Assembly (NCBI GenBank): GCA_910574885.1
Contig: CAJTDD010000008.1
Span: 62,001-126,000, forward strand
Origin: Lachnospiraceae bacterium
GTDB taxonomy: Bacteria; Bacillota; Clostridia; Lachnospirales; Lachnospiraceae
DNA: 64,000 bases
Reading direction: 5' to 3'
The notes under the pieces were generated by a model, which saw only the letters and a program-made list of their open reading frames with translations, had not been told where the DNA came from and made no database searches. A program made the translations under genes and the position numbers. Each line of letters opens with the position of its first letter. Within the stretch, counting starts at the first letter, position 1. Shown here one piece after another: positions 53,582 to 60,778 of this stretch.

Positions 53582-55027
53582 ATGGGCGTCAAAAGAAAAT
53601 CTCTAGCTGCAAATGCGTTACTCAACGGCATTAAGCAGTGTTGCGTTATACTATTTCCATTAATAACTTTTCCCTATGTGTCACGGGTTTTAGGACCGAC
53701 TAATTACGGGAAGGTCAGCTTTGCGTTGTCAATCATATCATACATTACATTAATCGCGGGGCTTGGAATCAATAATTACGCAATAAGAGAGGGTGCGAGA
53801 GTACGAGAGGATAAAAACCGTTTTTCAAAAATAGCCAGTGAGATCTTCTCTATCAATATATTGTCAACTATCGTAGCCATGCTTATCCTCATTGGCCTGA
53901 TAGGATTATGGGCTAAACCTCAGGAGTATAGAGAACTCCTCCTGATACTTAGCTTTTCAGTCATATTCACTACGATTGGAGCAGACTGGATTAATTCTGT
54001 ATACGAAGATTATCTTTATATTACGCTCAGGTATATTGTTTGCAATCTCGTTTCACTGGTCTGTATTTTCATGTTTGTCCGAAATAAGAACGACTATATC
54101 GTATATTCCATTATAAGTGTTATTCCGGTCATTATGGCTAACACAATCAATTGTTATCATATACGGAAAACACAGGGGATCAAGAGAAGATTTGTAGTCA
54201 ATTGCGATTTGTGTATCCATATAAAGCCGATATTTCTGATTTTCGCAACGGCCGTGGCGCAGGTCATATATATTAATTCGGACATAACGATCATTGGAGT
54301 TTTTTGCAGCGATAAACTTGTTGGAAATTATTCTGTGGCCGCAAAAATATATACCCTCATCAAACAACTTATAAATGCTCTAATGGTCGTTGCAATTCCA
54401 AGAGTCTCAAATATGATGGAAAATGCAGAGCTGCGTTTCGTGAAAGATAAGCTAACCCAAATTTTTGATGTTGTATTTATATTACTTGTTCCTATGGCCA
54501 CTGGACTGTTCATGCTTAGACGGGAAGTGGTACTAATTATTTCTGGGACAGAATATCAGGAGGCGATTGCGCCTTTAGGCGTTCTCGCTATTTCATTGGT
54601 TTTTGCTTCCATTGCATGTTTTTATATAAATGTAATTATGTTGCCCTATAAAATGGAGAAGAAGATTCTGATTTACACAGTAATCAGTGCGGTAGTTAAT
54701 GTTATTTTGAATATTATTCTGATTCCGATTATAGGTATTACCGCCGCTGCCATTACAACACTTTTCTCCGAAATCATTATGTTTGGGTGTGGAGCTGCCT
54801 ACACACGGGATTTTGTTAGTTACTCTAAAAAGCCTATCCTATCCGGATTATTAAATGGTGGCTTGGTATTCGTGGTCTGCTTGATTATCAGAAAGTGCAT
54901 GAGTCATCCGTCGGCGATATTAATTTGCTCCATTGTAGTAAGTGGGATGGGTTTCTTTGCCGTATGCTTTGGGTTCTACGGGAAAGATATTATTTTGACG
55001 CTTAAAACGAGAAAACAGGGAAGATGA
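53582..55027 (+). CDS. Oligosaccharide flippase, Wzx type
   Basis: A 481-residue MATE/MOP-fold membrane protein with about 12-14 helices. It starts LAANALLNGIKQCCVILFPLITFPYVSRVLGPTNYGKVSF, the hallmark of Wzx/RfbX-like flippases. It moves undecaprenyl-linked repeat units across the membrane for the polymerase. ATG 53582 follows AGGAGG. Its stop lies 25 bases before a third copy of the recombination-like site. Confidence 0.94.
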   Translation: MGVKRKSLAANALLNGIKQCCVILFPLITFPYVSRVLGPTNYGKVSFALSIISYITLIAGLGINNYAIREGARVREDKNRFSKIASEIFSINILSTIVAMLILIGLIGLWAKPQEYRELLLILSFSVIFTTIGADWINSVYEDYLYITLRYIVCNLVSLVCIFMFVRNKNDYIVYSIISVIPVIMANTINCYHIRKTQGIKRRFVVNCDLCIHIKPIFLIFATAVAQVIYINSDITIIGVFCSDKLVGNYSVAAKIYTLIKQLINALMVVAIPRVSNMMENAELRFVKDKLTQIFDVVFILLVPMATGLFMLRREVVLIISGTEYQEAIAPLGVLAISLVFASIACFYINVIMLPYKMEKKILIYTVISAVVNVILNIILIPIIGITAAAITTLFSEIIMFGCGAAYTRDFVSYSKKPILSGLLNGGLVFVVCLIIRKCMSHPSAILICSIVVSGMGFFAVCFGFYGKDIILTLKTRKQGR

Positions 55028-55051
55028 ATGATATATCAGGCAGAAAGAAAA

Positions 55052-55074
55052 ATCGCAGAGTAGAACATTCTACG
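55052..55074 (+). repeat. Third inverted-site copy (relic, site C)
   Basis: TCGCAGAG, centre TAGAACA, TTCTACGA matches the right-hand sites of segments A and B (same inner arm, diverged gene-side arm) and is followed by AAGAGGGG and a NusG-like frame, as in B. No inverted partner or promoter core is present: it directly follows the wzx stop. Confidence 0.8.
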
Positions 55075-55078
55075 AAAG

Positions 55079-55280
55079 AGGGGATCAATATTTGGTATTT
55101 ATTGGCCTGCAAGGGGCAGGATGAGCAAGAAATAATGGATTTCTGTAATGAACATTTATCCCGAAAAGCGCTCTGGCAAGCATTTGTATGGCGGCGGGCA
55201 TCATCTGAAAATGTCCAGAGGGATTCTGTTTAAAGGAGCCGCACGGATTACGGAAGGACCGCTAAAGGGGATGGAGAACC
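55079..55280 (+). pseudogene. NusG-like antiterminator relic with internal deletion
   Basis: STKEGINIWYLLACKGQDEQEIMDFCNEHLSRKALWQ matches the N-terminus of the module A and B NusG paralogs. The frame then jumps near 55175-55195 to HHLKMSRGILFKGAARITEGPLKGMENRLCK, the KOW region. About 80 central residues are gone and the frame is shifted at the junction, so it is dead. The stretch is open from ATG 55024. Confidence 0.85.
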
Positions 55281-55284
55281 GGCT

Positions 55285-55545
55285 CTGCAAGATTTGGAAA
55301 AATGTATTCTTCCTACGCGTAAGCTTAGGAAGAAATTTCAGGGGGAATGGCATGAGGTGACAGAGAAATTGTTCCCGGAATATGTATTTCTGATAACAGA
55401 ACAACCGCAGTTCTTATATGAAGAATTAAAAAGGATTCCTCTCCTGACACGGATGCTTGGGCAGTGTGAGGAGTATTTCGTCTCTTTGCCGGAAACGGAT
55501 GCCAGGACGTTGGAGAAGTTAGCCAAAGCTATGGCTGAGCAGCCC
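55285..55545 (+). pseudogene. LoaP antiterminator relic (both ends deleted)
   Basis: LEKCILPTRKLRKKFQGEWHEVTEKLFPEYVFLITEQPQFLYEELK and LTRMLGQCEEYFVSLPETD closely match residues about 28-95 of the intact LoaP at 60215. The N-terminal WYVMQV strand and the whole C-terminal KOW domain are missing. It is fused directly to the aminotransferase relic. An ATG at 55294 exists by chance. Confidence 0.88.
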
Positions 55546-55740
55546 AACCATGCATGGGGATGAGCAAAAATGGGTGGATGAGGCGATTCAGACGAACTGG
55601 GTGTCCACGGTGGGCGCTAACATCAATGAAATAGAGCGCATGGTCGCGGAAAAGACAGGGCGCAAATATGCAGTAGCGCTGTCTTCCGGTACGGCGGCTC
55701 TGCATTTGGCGGTTAAACTGTGTGGAGACTTCTTATGCCG
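55546..55740 (+). pseudogene. DegT-type aminotransferase N-terminal relic
   Basis: HGDEQKWVDEAIQTNWVSTVGANINEIERMVAEK and ALSSGTAALHLAVKLCGD are nearly identical to residues about 30-95 of the intact aminotransferase at 60771. The remainder is lost. After 55740 only short unidentifiable reading frames occur before the kinase-SIS gene. Together with the two preceding relics this is a condensed copy of the 59555-61030 region. Confidence 0.9.
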
Positions 55741-55815
55741 ATGGATGTGGAAGGATGGAGAATTCAAGGAAGAACCAAGTCAGGAATTTGGTGTTGCGGG
55801 GCATAACTCCCGAAG

Positions 55816-57303
55816 ATGCGCTGCCGTCCCTTTAACAAGATTACGATTGATGGCGATAAGATGATAAAAGAAGGAATTGATGATCAAGGCCGGAAATTAT
55901 CTGCCCGTGAAGCAGCGTGGTATAAGAAGCTTAAAGGTCGGTCTTTTAATGCGATACCGGCCATTTATTCATATGAGCCACTTTCTATGGAGCTAATTGA
56001 TGGCAAGAACATCTATGAATACACATATTTGGCTGACGGGCAGAAGAAGTATGTGTTGGAGAAAATTGTCCGCTGTCTGAAAGAAGTACATAGTCTTGAG
56101 TCTGCGCCATATGATGATGTCAGCTACAGGGATGCGTATCTTGATAAAACGTATGACAGGCTAAAAAAGGTGAGGAATCTGGTTCCTTTTGCCAATGCTC
56201 CCACTGTTACAGTGAATGGTAAGGTATGTAGAAATATCTTTTATCACCAAGATGAAGTAGAGAAGCTTGTCATGCAATATGCGCCGAGAGAGTTTGTGCT
56301 TCTTCATGGTGTTTGCACGTTCTCGAACATGATGCTGCGGAATGATTCTGAACCTGTGTTGATCGATCCGCGCGGCTATTTTGGAAAGACGGAGTTCTTC
56401 GGAGATGTGGCTTATGATTGGGTGAAGCTCTACTATTCGCTATTTAGCAGCTACGACCAGTTCAATCTGAAACGCTTTAGTTTGGATATCGAAGATAAAG
56501 AAGTTAAGTTGGAGATTGGATCAAACAATTGGGAGAATATGGAGGATTATTTCTTTGAACTGTTAGACGGGGAAGTGACCAGACGACAGATGAAGATTCT
56601 CCTTGCTATTACATGGCTGAGCCTTACTACGTATGCATGGGAAGACTATGATTCTATCTGCGGTGCATTCTATAATGGACTTTATTATCTAGAGGAAGCT
56701 TTGGAGATGGAGAGCGCCTACGGATATTTTGAAAAGACAATGGTTCAACTAGATGATGCTCTGAAAGGTATTTCCATGGCAGATCTGGATAGATTGATTT
56801 CAGATTGTGAGGATACTCTCAAATCAGGACACAAGGTGATTGCGTCTGGTCTTGGAAAGAATGTGCCTATTTGTGAGAAGTTTGAAGGTACGATGCTTTC
56901 TGCCGGAATGGACGCACAGTTCCTTCACACCAATTCTGCTGTTCATGGGGATATGGGGATGGTAAAGTCAGGAGATCTTGTGATCATCCTCACGAAAAGC
57001 GGCAGTACGTCAGAATCGGTATATTTGGTGGATCTCTTGAAAAAGAGAGCAGGCGTCAAATTGTGGCTGCTTAGCTGCCATAGGCACAGCATATTGGCGG
57101 ATGGCTTGGAAAACAAACTTATTGTTCCGCTTGCCCATGAGGGTGACCCGTGGAATATTATGCCGAACAATTCAACAACGCTGTTTCTTATTATTCTGCA
57201 ACAGTTAGCTATGCAGTTGATTAAGAGGATGGGAATAACACTGGAAATGTTTAAGCCAAATCATCCGGGCGGAGTAATAGGAGCGAAATTACAACATGGA
57301 TAA
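55816..57303 (+). CDS. Fusion of an APH/choline-kinase-like kinase and a SIS-domain isomerase
   Basis: A 495-residue two-domain protein. Residues about 1-290 resemble aminoglycoside/choline kinases (ITIDGDKMIKEGIDDQGRKLSAREAAWYKKL; catalytic FVLLHGVCTFSNMMLRNDSEPVLIDPRGYFG, where the usual HGD is HGV). Residues about 320-495 are a SIS sugar-phosphate isomerase domain (ASGLGKNVPICEKFEGTMLSAGMDAQFLH; ILTKSGSTSESVYLVDLLK; HPGGVIG). It may phosphorylate and isomerise a sugar for a nucleotide-sugar pathway. The Asp of the catalytic HGD motif appears replaced by Val, so kinase activity is doubtful. No binding site is seen before ATG 55816; the true start may have been lost in the deletion that made the upstream relic. 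Confidence 0.8.
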   Translation: MRCRPFNKITIDGDKMIKEGIDDQGRKLSAREAAWYKKLKGRSFNAIPAIYSYEPLSMELIDGKNIYEYTYLADGQKKYVLEKIVRCLKEVHSLESAPYDDVSYRDAYLDKTYDRLKKVRNLVPFANAPTVTVNGKVCRNIFYHQDEVEKLVMQYAPREFVLLHGVCTFSNMMLRNDSEPVLIDPRGYFGKTEFFGDVAYDWVKLYYSLFSSYDQFNLKRFSLDIEDKEVKLEIGSNNWENMEDYFFELLDGEVTRRQMKILLAITWLSLTTYAWEDYDSICGAFYNGLYYLEEALEMESAYGYFEKTMVQLDDALKGISMADLDRLISDCEDTLKSGHKVIASGLGKNVPICEKFEGTMLSAGMDAQFLHTNSAVHGDMGMVKSGDLVIILTKSGSTSESVYLVDLLKKRAGVKLWLLSCHRHSILADGLENKLIVPLAHEGDPWNIMPNNSTTLFLIILQQLAMQLIKRMGITLEMFKPNHPGGVIGAKLQHG

Positions 57304-57528
57304 GATGACTCGTTCCTGCCAGGAGTTAAGGATTTTCTGGCTAATATCCCATCGGGCGATATGGTTATTTTCCTTACATCAAGAACGGACGACTATGTAG
57401 AATCTACGAAAGATTTCTTGCAAAAAAATGGTATCAGATTTGATCATATTATATTCAATGCTCCTTATGGCGAAAGAATTCTCATTAATGATGACAAGCT
57501 TATTATTGAAATCGACAAGGGATTATAA
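57304..57528 (+). pseudogene. HAD-hydrolase C-terminal remnant in frame after the kinase-SIS stop
   Basis: Immediately after the TAA at 57301-57303 and in the same frame, 74 codons read FLPGVKDFLANIPSGDMVIFLTSRTDDYVESTKDFLQKNGIRFDHIIFNAPYGERILINDDK. This is the second half of a HAD-type phosphatase (LTSRT with the motif II Thr/Ser). The N-terminal DxD motif and a start codon are absent. Either a separate phosphatase gene lost its 5' part, or a kinase-SIS-HAD polypeptide was interrupted here. Confidence 0.7.
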
Positions 57529-58047
57529 AGTGGCGTATGACTTACAGAAGAGAAACAGAGAACGTATGGAGATGCGGTGCAAAAATTGTTTGGGTAACGA
57601 AAAATGAAGATTTTCAAGTTCCCCTTCCGGCAGGATAGGGGAGCGTTTAGTCAAAGATTTATTTTATGGCATACTTTTCATAATAGCGAGTTGATTTTTT
57701 TTCTGTAATACCGAAATGCTTTTGCATCTTGAGGAGGATTCGCTCCTTTGGAATCTGCTCGTCCAGGTTGTCCGAGTTCTTTTATTGCATCATCCCGAAT
57801 CCCTGCGAAAATGACCTGCTCCAAATTGCTCATGTGCGTCGCCGCCTCCCACAATTCCGCATTCTCAGAATAATCAATATACTCTGTTACCGTCTCCATA
57901 AAATCGTCTTTAATTTCTGGTGTTGGTTATTTCATAGACGGATATGCTATATTATGTGAAATGATTAAGGAATATGGGGAAACGGCCGAAATATTTTAAT
58001 AGGTACAAAAATTATTGGGAACATGTTCCGGAGAGGAGTTTAAAGGA
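57529..58047. other. 519-nt gap with one doubtful minus-strand frame
   Basis: The only candidate is a minus-strand frame 57678-57899 (73 residues, ATEYIDYSENAELWEAATHMSN-like acidic sequence with EQVIFAGIRDDAIKELGQ). It lacks a good binding site and I recognise no family; it could be the tail or head of a lost accessory gene. Otherwise no structure stands out. Confidence 0.45.
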
Positions 58048-59274
58048 GTGAAAATATTAGTAACAGGCAGTAAGGGGTTTGTAGGGAAAAATCTGGTTGA
58101 AAATCTGAAAAATATAAAAGACGGAAAGAATCGGACGAGACCCGGTCTATCCATTTCGGAAATCTATGAATATGATAAAGATACGGAGCCGGCGCTTCTT
58201 CACGAATATTGCCGGGAATGTGATTTTGTGTTTAATCTGGCAGGGGTAAACAGGCCGAAAGACGACGCCGAATTCATGGATGGGAATTTTGGGTTTGCCT
58301 CTGAATTGTTAGAAGCCTTAAAGGAAAACAGCAATACCTGCCCGGTTATGTTGGCAAGCTCTATACAGGCAAGCCTTGCGGGACGGTATGCGCAGTCGGA
58401 GTATGGCAGGAGCAAGCTTGCCGGGGAAGAGTTGTTTTTTCAGTATGCAGAAGCTACCGGCTCTAAAGTATTGGTCTACCGTTTCCCCAATCTGTTCGGG
58501 AAGTGGTGCAGGCCTAATTATAATTCAGCGGTTGCGACGTTTTGCGATGCAGTGGCCAATGGGCGTGATTATACGGTAAATGACCGTGCTACGGAGTTGG
58601 AGCTGCTTTATATTGATGATCTGACGGCAGAGCTGCTTGACGCACTGGAGGGGAAAGAACACCGGTGCGGGTACGAAGGCGTGGATGCGGTTCCCGTGGA
58701 GAATGGACGTTACTGCTATGCGCCGGTTACGCACCATGCGACGTTGGGGGAGATCGTAGATTTGCTGGAATCATTCCGGGCTGCGCCGGAAACGCTTATG
58801 GTACCTGAGATTCCTATGGGTTCCTTTGCCAAGAAACTATATAGTACTTATCTGTCGTATCTTCCAGAGCCTAAGACGTCATATGGTTTCCGGATGAACA
58901 GCGATGAGAGGGGGAGTTTTACGGAATTGCTCCGCACACAGAACTGCGGGCAGGTGTCGGTGAATATTGCAAAGCCGGGAATTACCCGTGGGGAACACTG
59001 GCATAATTCTAAGTGGGAGATTTTTATCGTGGTTTCCGGCCATGGGTTAATCCGGGAGCGGAAGGTGGGCGTAGACCCGGAGACGGGGGCGCGGTATCCG
59101 GTAAATGAATTCGAGGTCACAGGTGAAGAGTTGCGGGCGATTCAAATGCTGCCAGGTTATACCCATAGCATTACGAATCTGTCGGATACGGAAGAGCTGA
59201 TCACGGTTATGTGGGCAAATGAGCCTTTTGATCCCGACAATCCGGACACTTTTTCTGAGAAGGTGGCGGAATAA
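58048..59274 (+). CDS. capF: CapF/WbjC-like bifunctional capsular polysaccharide enzyme
   Basis: About 408 residues. The N-terminal domain is an NAD(P)-dependent reductase (MKILVTGSKGFVGKNL; FNLAGVNRPKDDAEFMDGN; QSEYGRSKLAGEELFF). The C-terminal domain is a cupin (GITRGEHWHNSKWEIFIVVSGHG; TPGYTHSITNLS-like LPGYTHSITNL). This fold pair is CapF/FnlB, which acts in UDP-N-acetyl-L-fucosamine synthesis after CapE. No CapE or CapG is present in the window, so they may lie elsewhere. The GTG at 58048 (GGAGAGGAG upstream) gives the standard N-terminus. Transcription likely ends at the left site of segment B. Confidence 0.9.
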   Translation: MKILVTGSKGFVGKNLVENLKNIKDGKNRTRPGLSISEIYEYDKDTEPALLHEYCRECDFVFNLAGVNRPKDDAEFMDGNFGFASELLEALKENSNTCPVMLASSIQASLAGRYAQSEYGRSKLAGEELFFQYAEATGSKVLVYRFPNLFGKWCRPNYNSAVATFCDAVANGRDYTVNDRATELELLYIDDLTAELLDALEGKEHRCGYEGVDAVPVENGRYCYAPVTHHATLGEIVDLLESFRAAPETLMVPEIPMGSFAKKLYSTYLSYLPEPKTSYGFRMNSDERGSFTELLRTQNCGQVSVNIAKPGITRGEHWHNSKWEIFIVVSGHGLIRERKVGVDPETGARYPVNEFEVTGEELRAIQMLPGYTHSITNLSDTEELITVMWANEPFDPDNPDTFSEKVAE

Positions 59275-59295
59275 ATTTATATAATCCACAAAAAA

Positions 59296-59318
59296 TCGCA
59301 GAATAAGATACTCTGCGA
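59296..59318 (+). repeat. Inverted site B-left; also a terminator hairpin
   Basis: TCGCAGAA, centre TAAGATA, CTCTGCGA, flanked by AAAAAA on the left and TTTTTC on the right. It ends the capF transcript and blocks the leftward promoter. Confidence 0.85.
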
Positions 59319-59340
59319 TTTTTCTTTAAACAGCGTATCT

Positions 59341-59369
59341 ATTATATCTATCTAAATTTGATTAGTCAA
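59341..59369 (-). promoter_or_regulatory. Promoter inside invertible segment B, facing left
   Basis: On the minus strand: TTGACT (59369-59364), 17-nt spacer ending TAGATAGA, TATAAT (59346-59341). The spacer end and both hexamers match the segment A promoter, and it lies at the same side of the core. Confidence 0.85.
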
Positions 59370-59523
59370 TACTTTATTTGTTTTTGTAAAATTTTGTAAA
59401 ATTTTACTCTAAATTTACATTCATATAACGAATAAAATTCTTTTAATTTCTAATTAAATTCAATATTATCTGATATATATTCAAATAATATCACAAATTT
59501 CCACAAAACAATCAACCATATTT

Positions 59524-59546
59524 TCGCAGAGTATCTTACTCCACGA
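59524..59546 (-). repeat. Inverted site B-right
   Basis: TCGCAGAG, centre TATCTTA, CTCCACGA. Its reverse complement matches B-left at 20 of 23 positions, with an identical 7-bp centre. It is followed by AAGAAGGGG and the NusG-like frame, without a T run. Confidence 0.85.
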
Positions 59547-59572
59547 AAGAAGGGGTTGTTATCTGGTATTTA

Positions 59573-60067
59573 TTGACCTGTCATGAGCAGGAAGAACAGA
59601 GAATAATGGAATCCTGTAATAAGCGCTTGTCACGGAAAGCGCTTAGAAGTTCTTTTCTATTAACATACGATAGAATGCGGCGTTATGAAGGGAAGTGGCA
59701 TCTTGAGAGAAGGCTTTTGTTCCCGGCGTGCGTATTGCTGGAAAGTGAAAATGAAGAACGTCTGTTAAAGGAACTGAAAGACTTTAGAAAAATATCGGAG
59801 TCCGGAAGGTGTACTGTAAGGATAAATCCGGAAGAAGAGGAGTTCTTGAAGTCACTGTATGGGAAAGCTTGTCATCTGAAAATGTCCAGAGGAATTCTTT
59901 TCAAAGGAGCCGCTCGGATCACAGAAGGTCCGCTGAAAGGAATGGAGAATCGGATCTGTAAGGTTGACCGGCACAAACGGCTGGCGCATATCCGGACTGT
60001 GATAGGAAGTGGCGGGGAATTAAGTTACATTCAAGTAGGATTGGAAATAACGGAGAAATATAGGTAG
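59573..60067 (+). CDS. NusG-family specialised antiterminator (module B), start codon uncertain
   Basis: Closely related to the 41374 protein: WHLERRLLFPACVLLESENEE in the NGN domain and RITEGPLKGMENRICKVDRHKRLAHIR in the KOW. Homology extends upstream through VVIWYLLTC to 59555, right behind AAGAAGGGG, but the ATG found in module A is GTT here and no ATG, GTG or TTG occurs in frame until TTG 59573, which would remove the first NGN strand. The upstream frame is open only to 59489. Either a rare non-AUG start is used or the gene is newly inactivated. LoaP follows 147 nt later. Confidence 0.72.
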   Translation: MTCHEQEEQRIMESCNKRLSRKALRSSFLLTYDRMRRYEGKWHLERRLLFPACVLLESENEERLLKELKDFRKISESGRCTVRINPEEEEFLKSLYGKACHLKMSRGILFKGAARITEGPLKGMENRICKVDRHKRLAHIRTVIGSGGELSYIQVGLEITEKYR

Positions 60068-60214
60068 TACAAAGGATATCAGGAATGCCCCTTGAAGCTT
60101 TGGCACTTGGGTTCAGGAATGATAGACATAGAGGTAATAACTGTGGCTGTATAAGTATGGGCATGGATGGCGAAGCCATGCATATTGGGCGGAAAAATAG
60201 CAGGGAGAACGTGT

Positions 60215-60778
60215 ATGTGGTACGTAATGCAGGTGGTTTCCGGTCAGGAAAACCGGACGGTCATGTTAGTGGAAAGCATGGTTTCTGAGGGAATTTTAGA
60301 AAGATGCTTTATTCCTACGCGCAGACTCAGGAAGAAGTTCCAGGGAGCGTGGCATGAGGTGACGGAGAAGCTATTTCCAGGGTATGTATTCCTGATTACA
60401 GAACAACCTCAGTTATTATATGAAGAATTAAAACAGATTCCGCGACTGACCCGTATGCTTGGGCGTTGTGAGGAATATTTTGTCCCATTGCCGGAAGCGG
60501 ATGTCTGGATGATGGGGAAACTTCAGGATGGGGCAGGGAAGAACAATGTGTTAGAGGCAGAGATTTCTAAAGTTGCAGTAGAAAAAGGAAAAAAGATTAA
60601 AATTTTGTCCGGACCGCTTATAAATCTGGAAGGACAGATTAAGAAAGTGAACCTGCATAAGAGGACTGCGGCGGTGGAGGTAGAGTTTATGGGGAGTAAG
60701 ACGGTGATTTACCTGGGGATTGAGATGGTAGGAGAAACAGAACAAACAGAAACAGGAGATGTGGGTAGGAATGAATAA
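60215..60778 (+). CDS. loaP: Transcription antiterminator LoaP
   Basis: A 187-residue NusG paralog: MWYVMQVVSGQENRTV at the N-terminus, FIPTRRLRKKFQGAWHEVTEKLFPGYVFL in the NGN domain and a C-terminal KOW (KKIKILSGPLINLEGQIKKVNLHKRTAAVEVEF). LoaP proteins bind a leader-RNA hairpin and let RNA polymerase pass terminators in long polysaccharide or antibiotic operons of Firmicutes. ATG 60215 has GGGAG at seven bases. It overlaps the aminotransferase gene by eight bases. Confidence 0.9.
   Translation: MWYVMQVVSGQENRTVMLVESMVSEGILERCFIPTRRLRKKFQGAWHEVTEKLFPGYVFLITEQPQLLYEELKQIPRLTRMLGRCEEYFVPLPEADVWMMGKLQDGAGKNNVLEAEISKVAVEKGKKIKILSGPLINLEGQIKKVNLHKRTAAVEVEFMGSKTVIYLGIEMVGETEQTETGDVGRNE

Larger units (their letters stand above)
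59296..59546. other. Predicted invertible promoter segment B (OFF orientation)
   Basis: Same layout as segment A: inverted 23-bp sites (59296-59318 and 59524-59546, three mismatches) flank an AT-rich 205-bp core with a near-consensus promoter facing left. No convincing forward promoter precedes the NusG-like gene. The core sequence differs from segment A except around the promoter, so the two are diverged copies of one kind of element. Confidence 0.77.
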
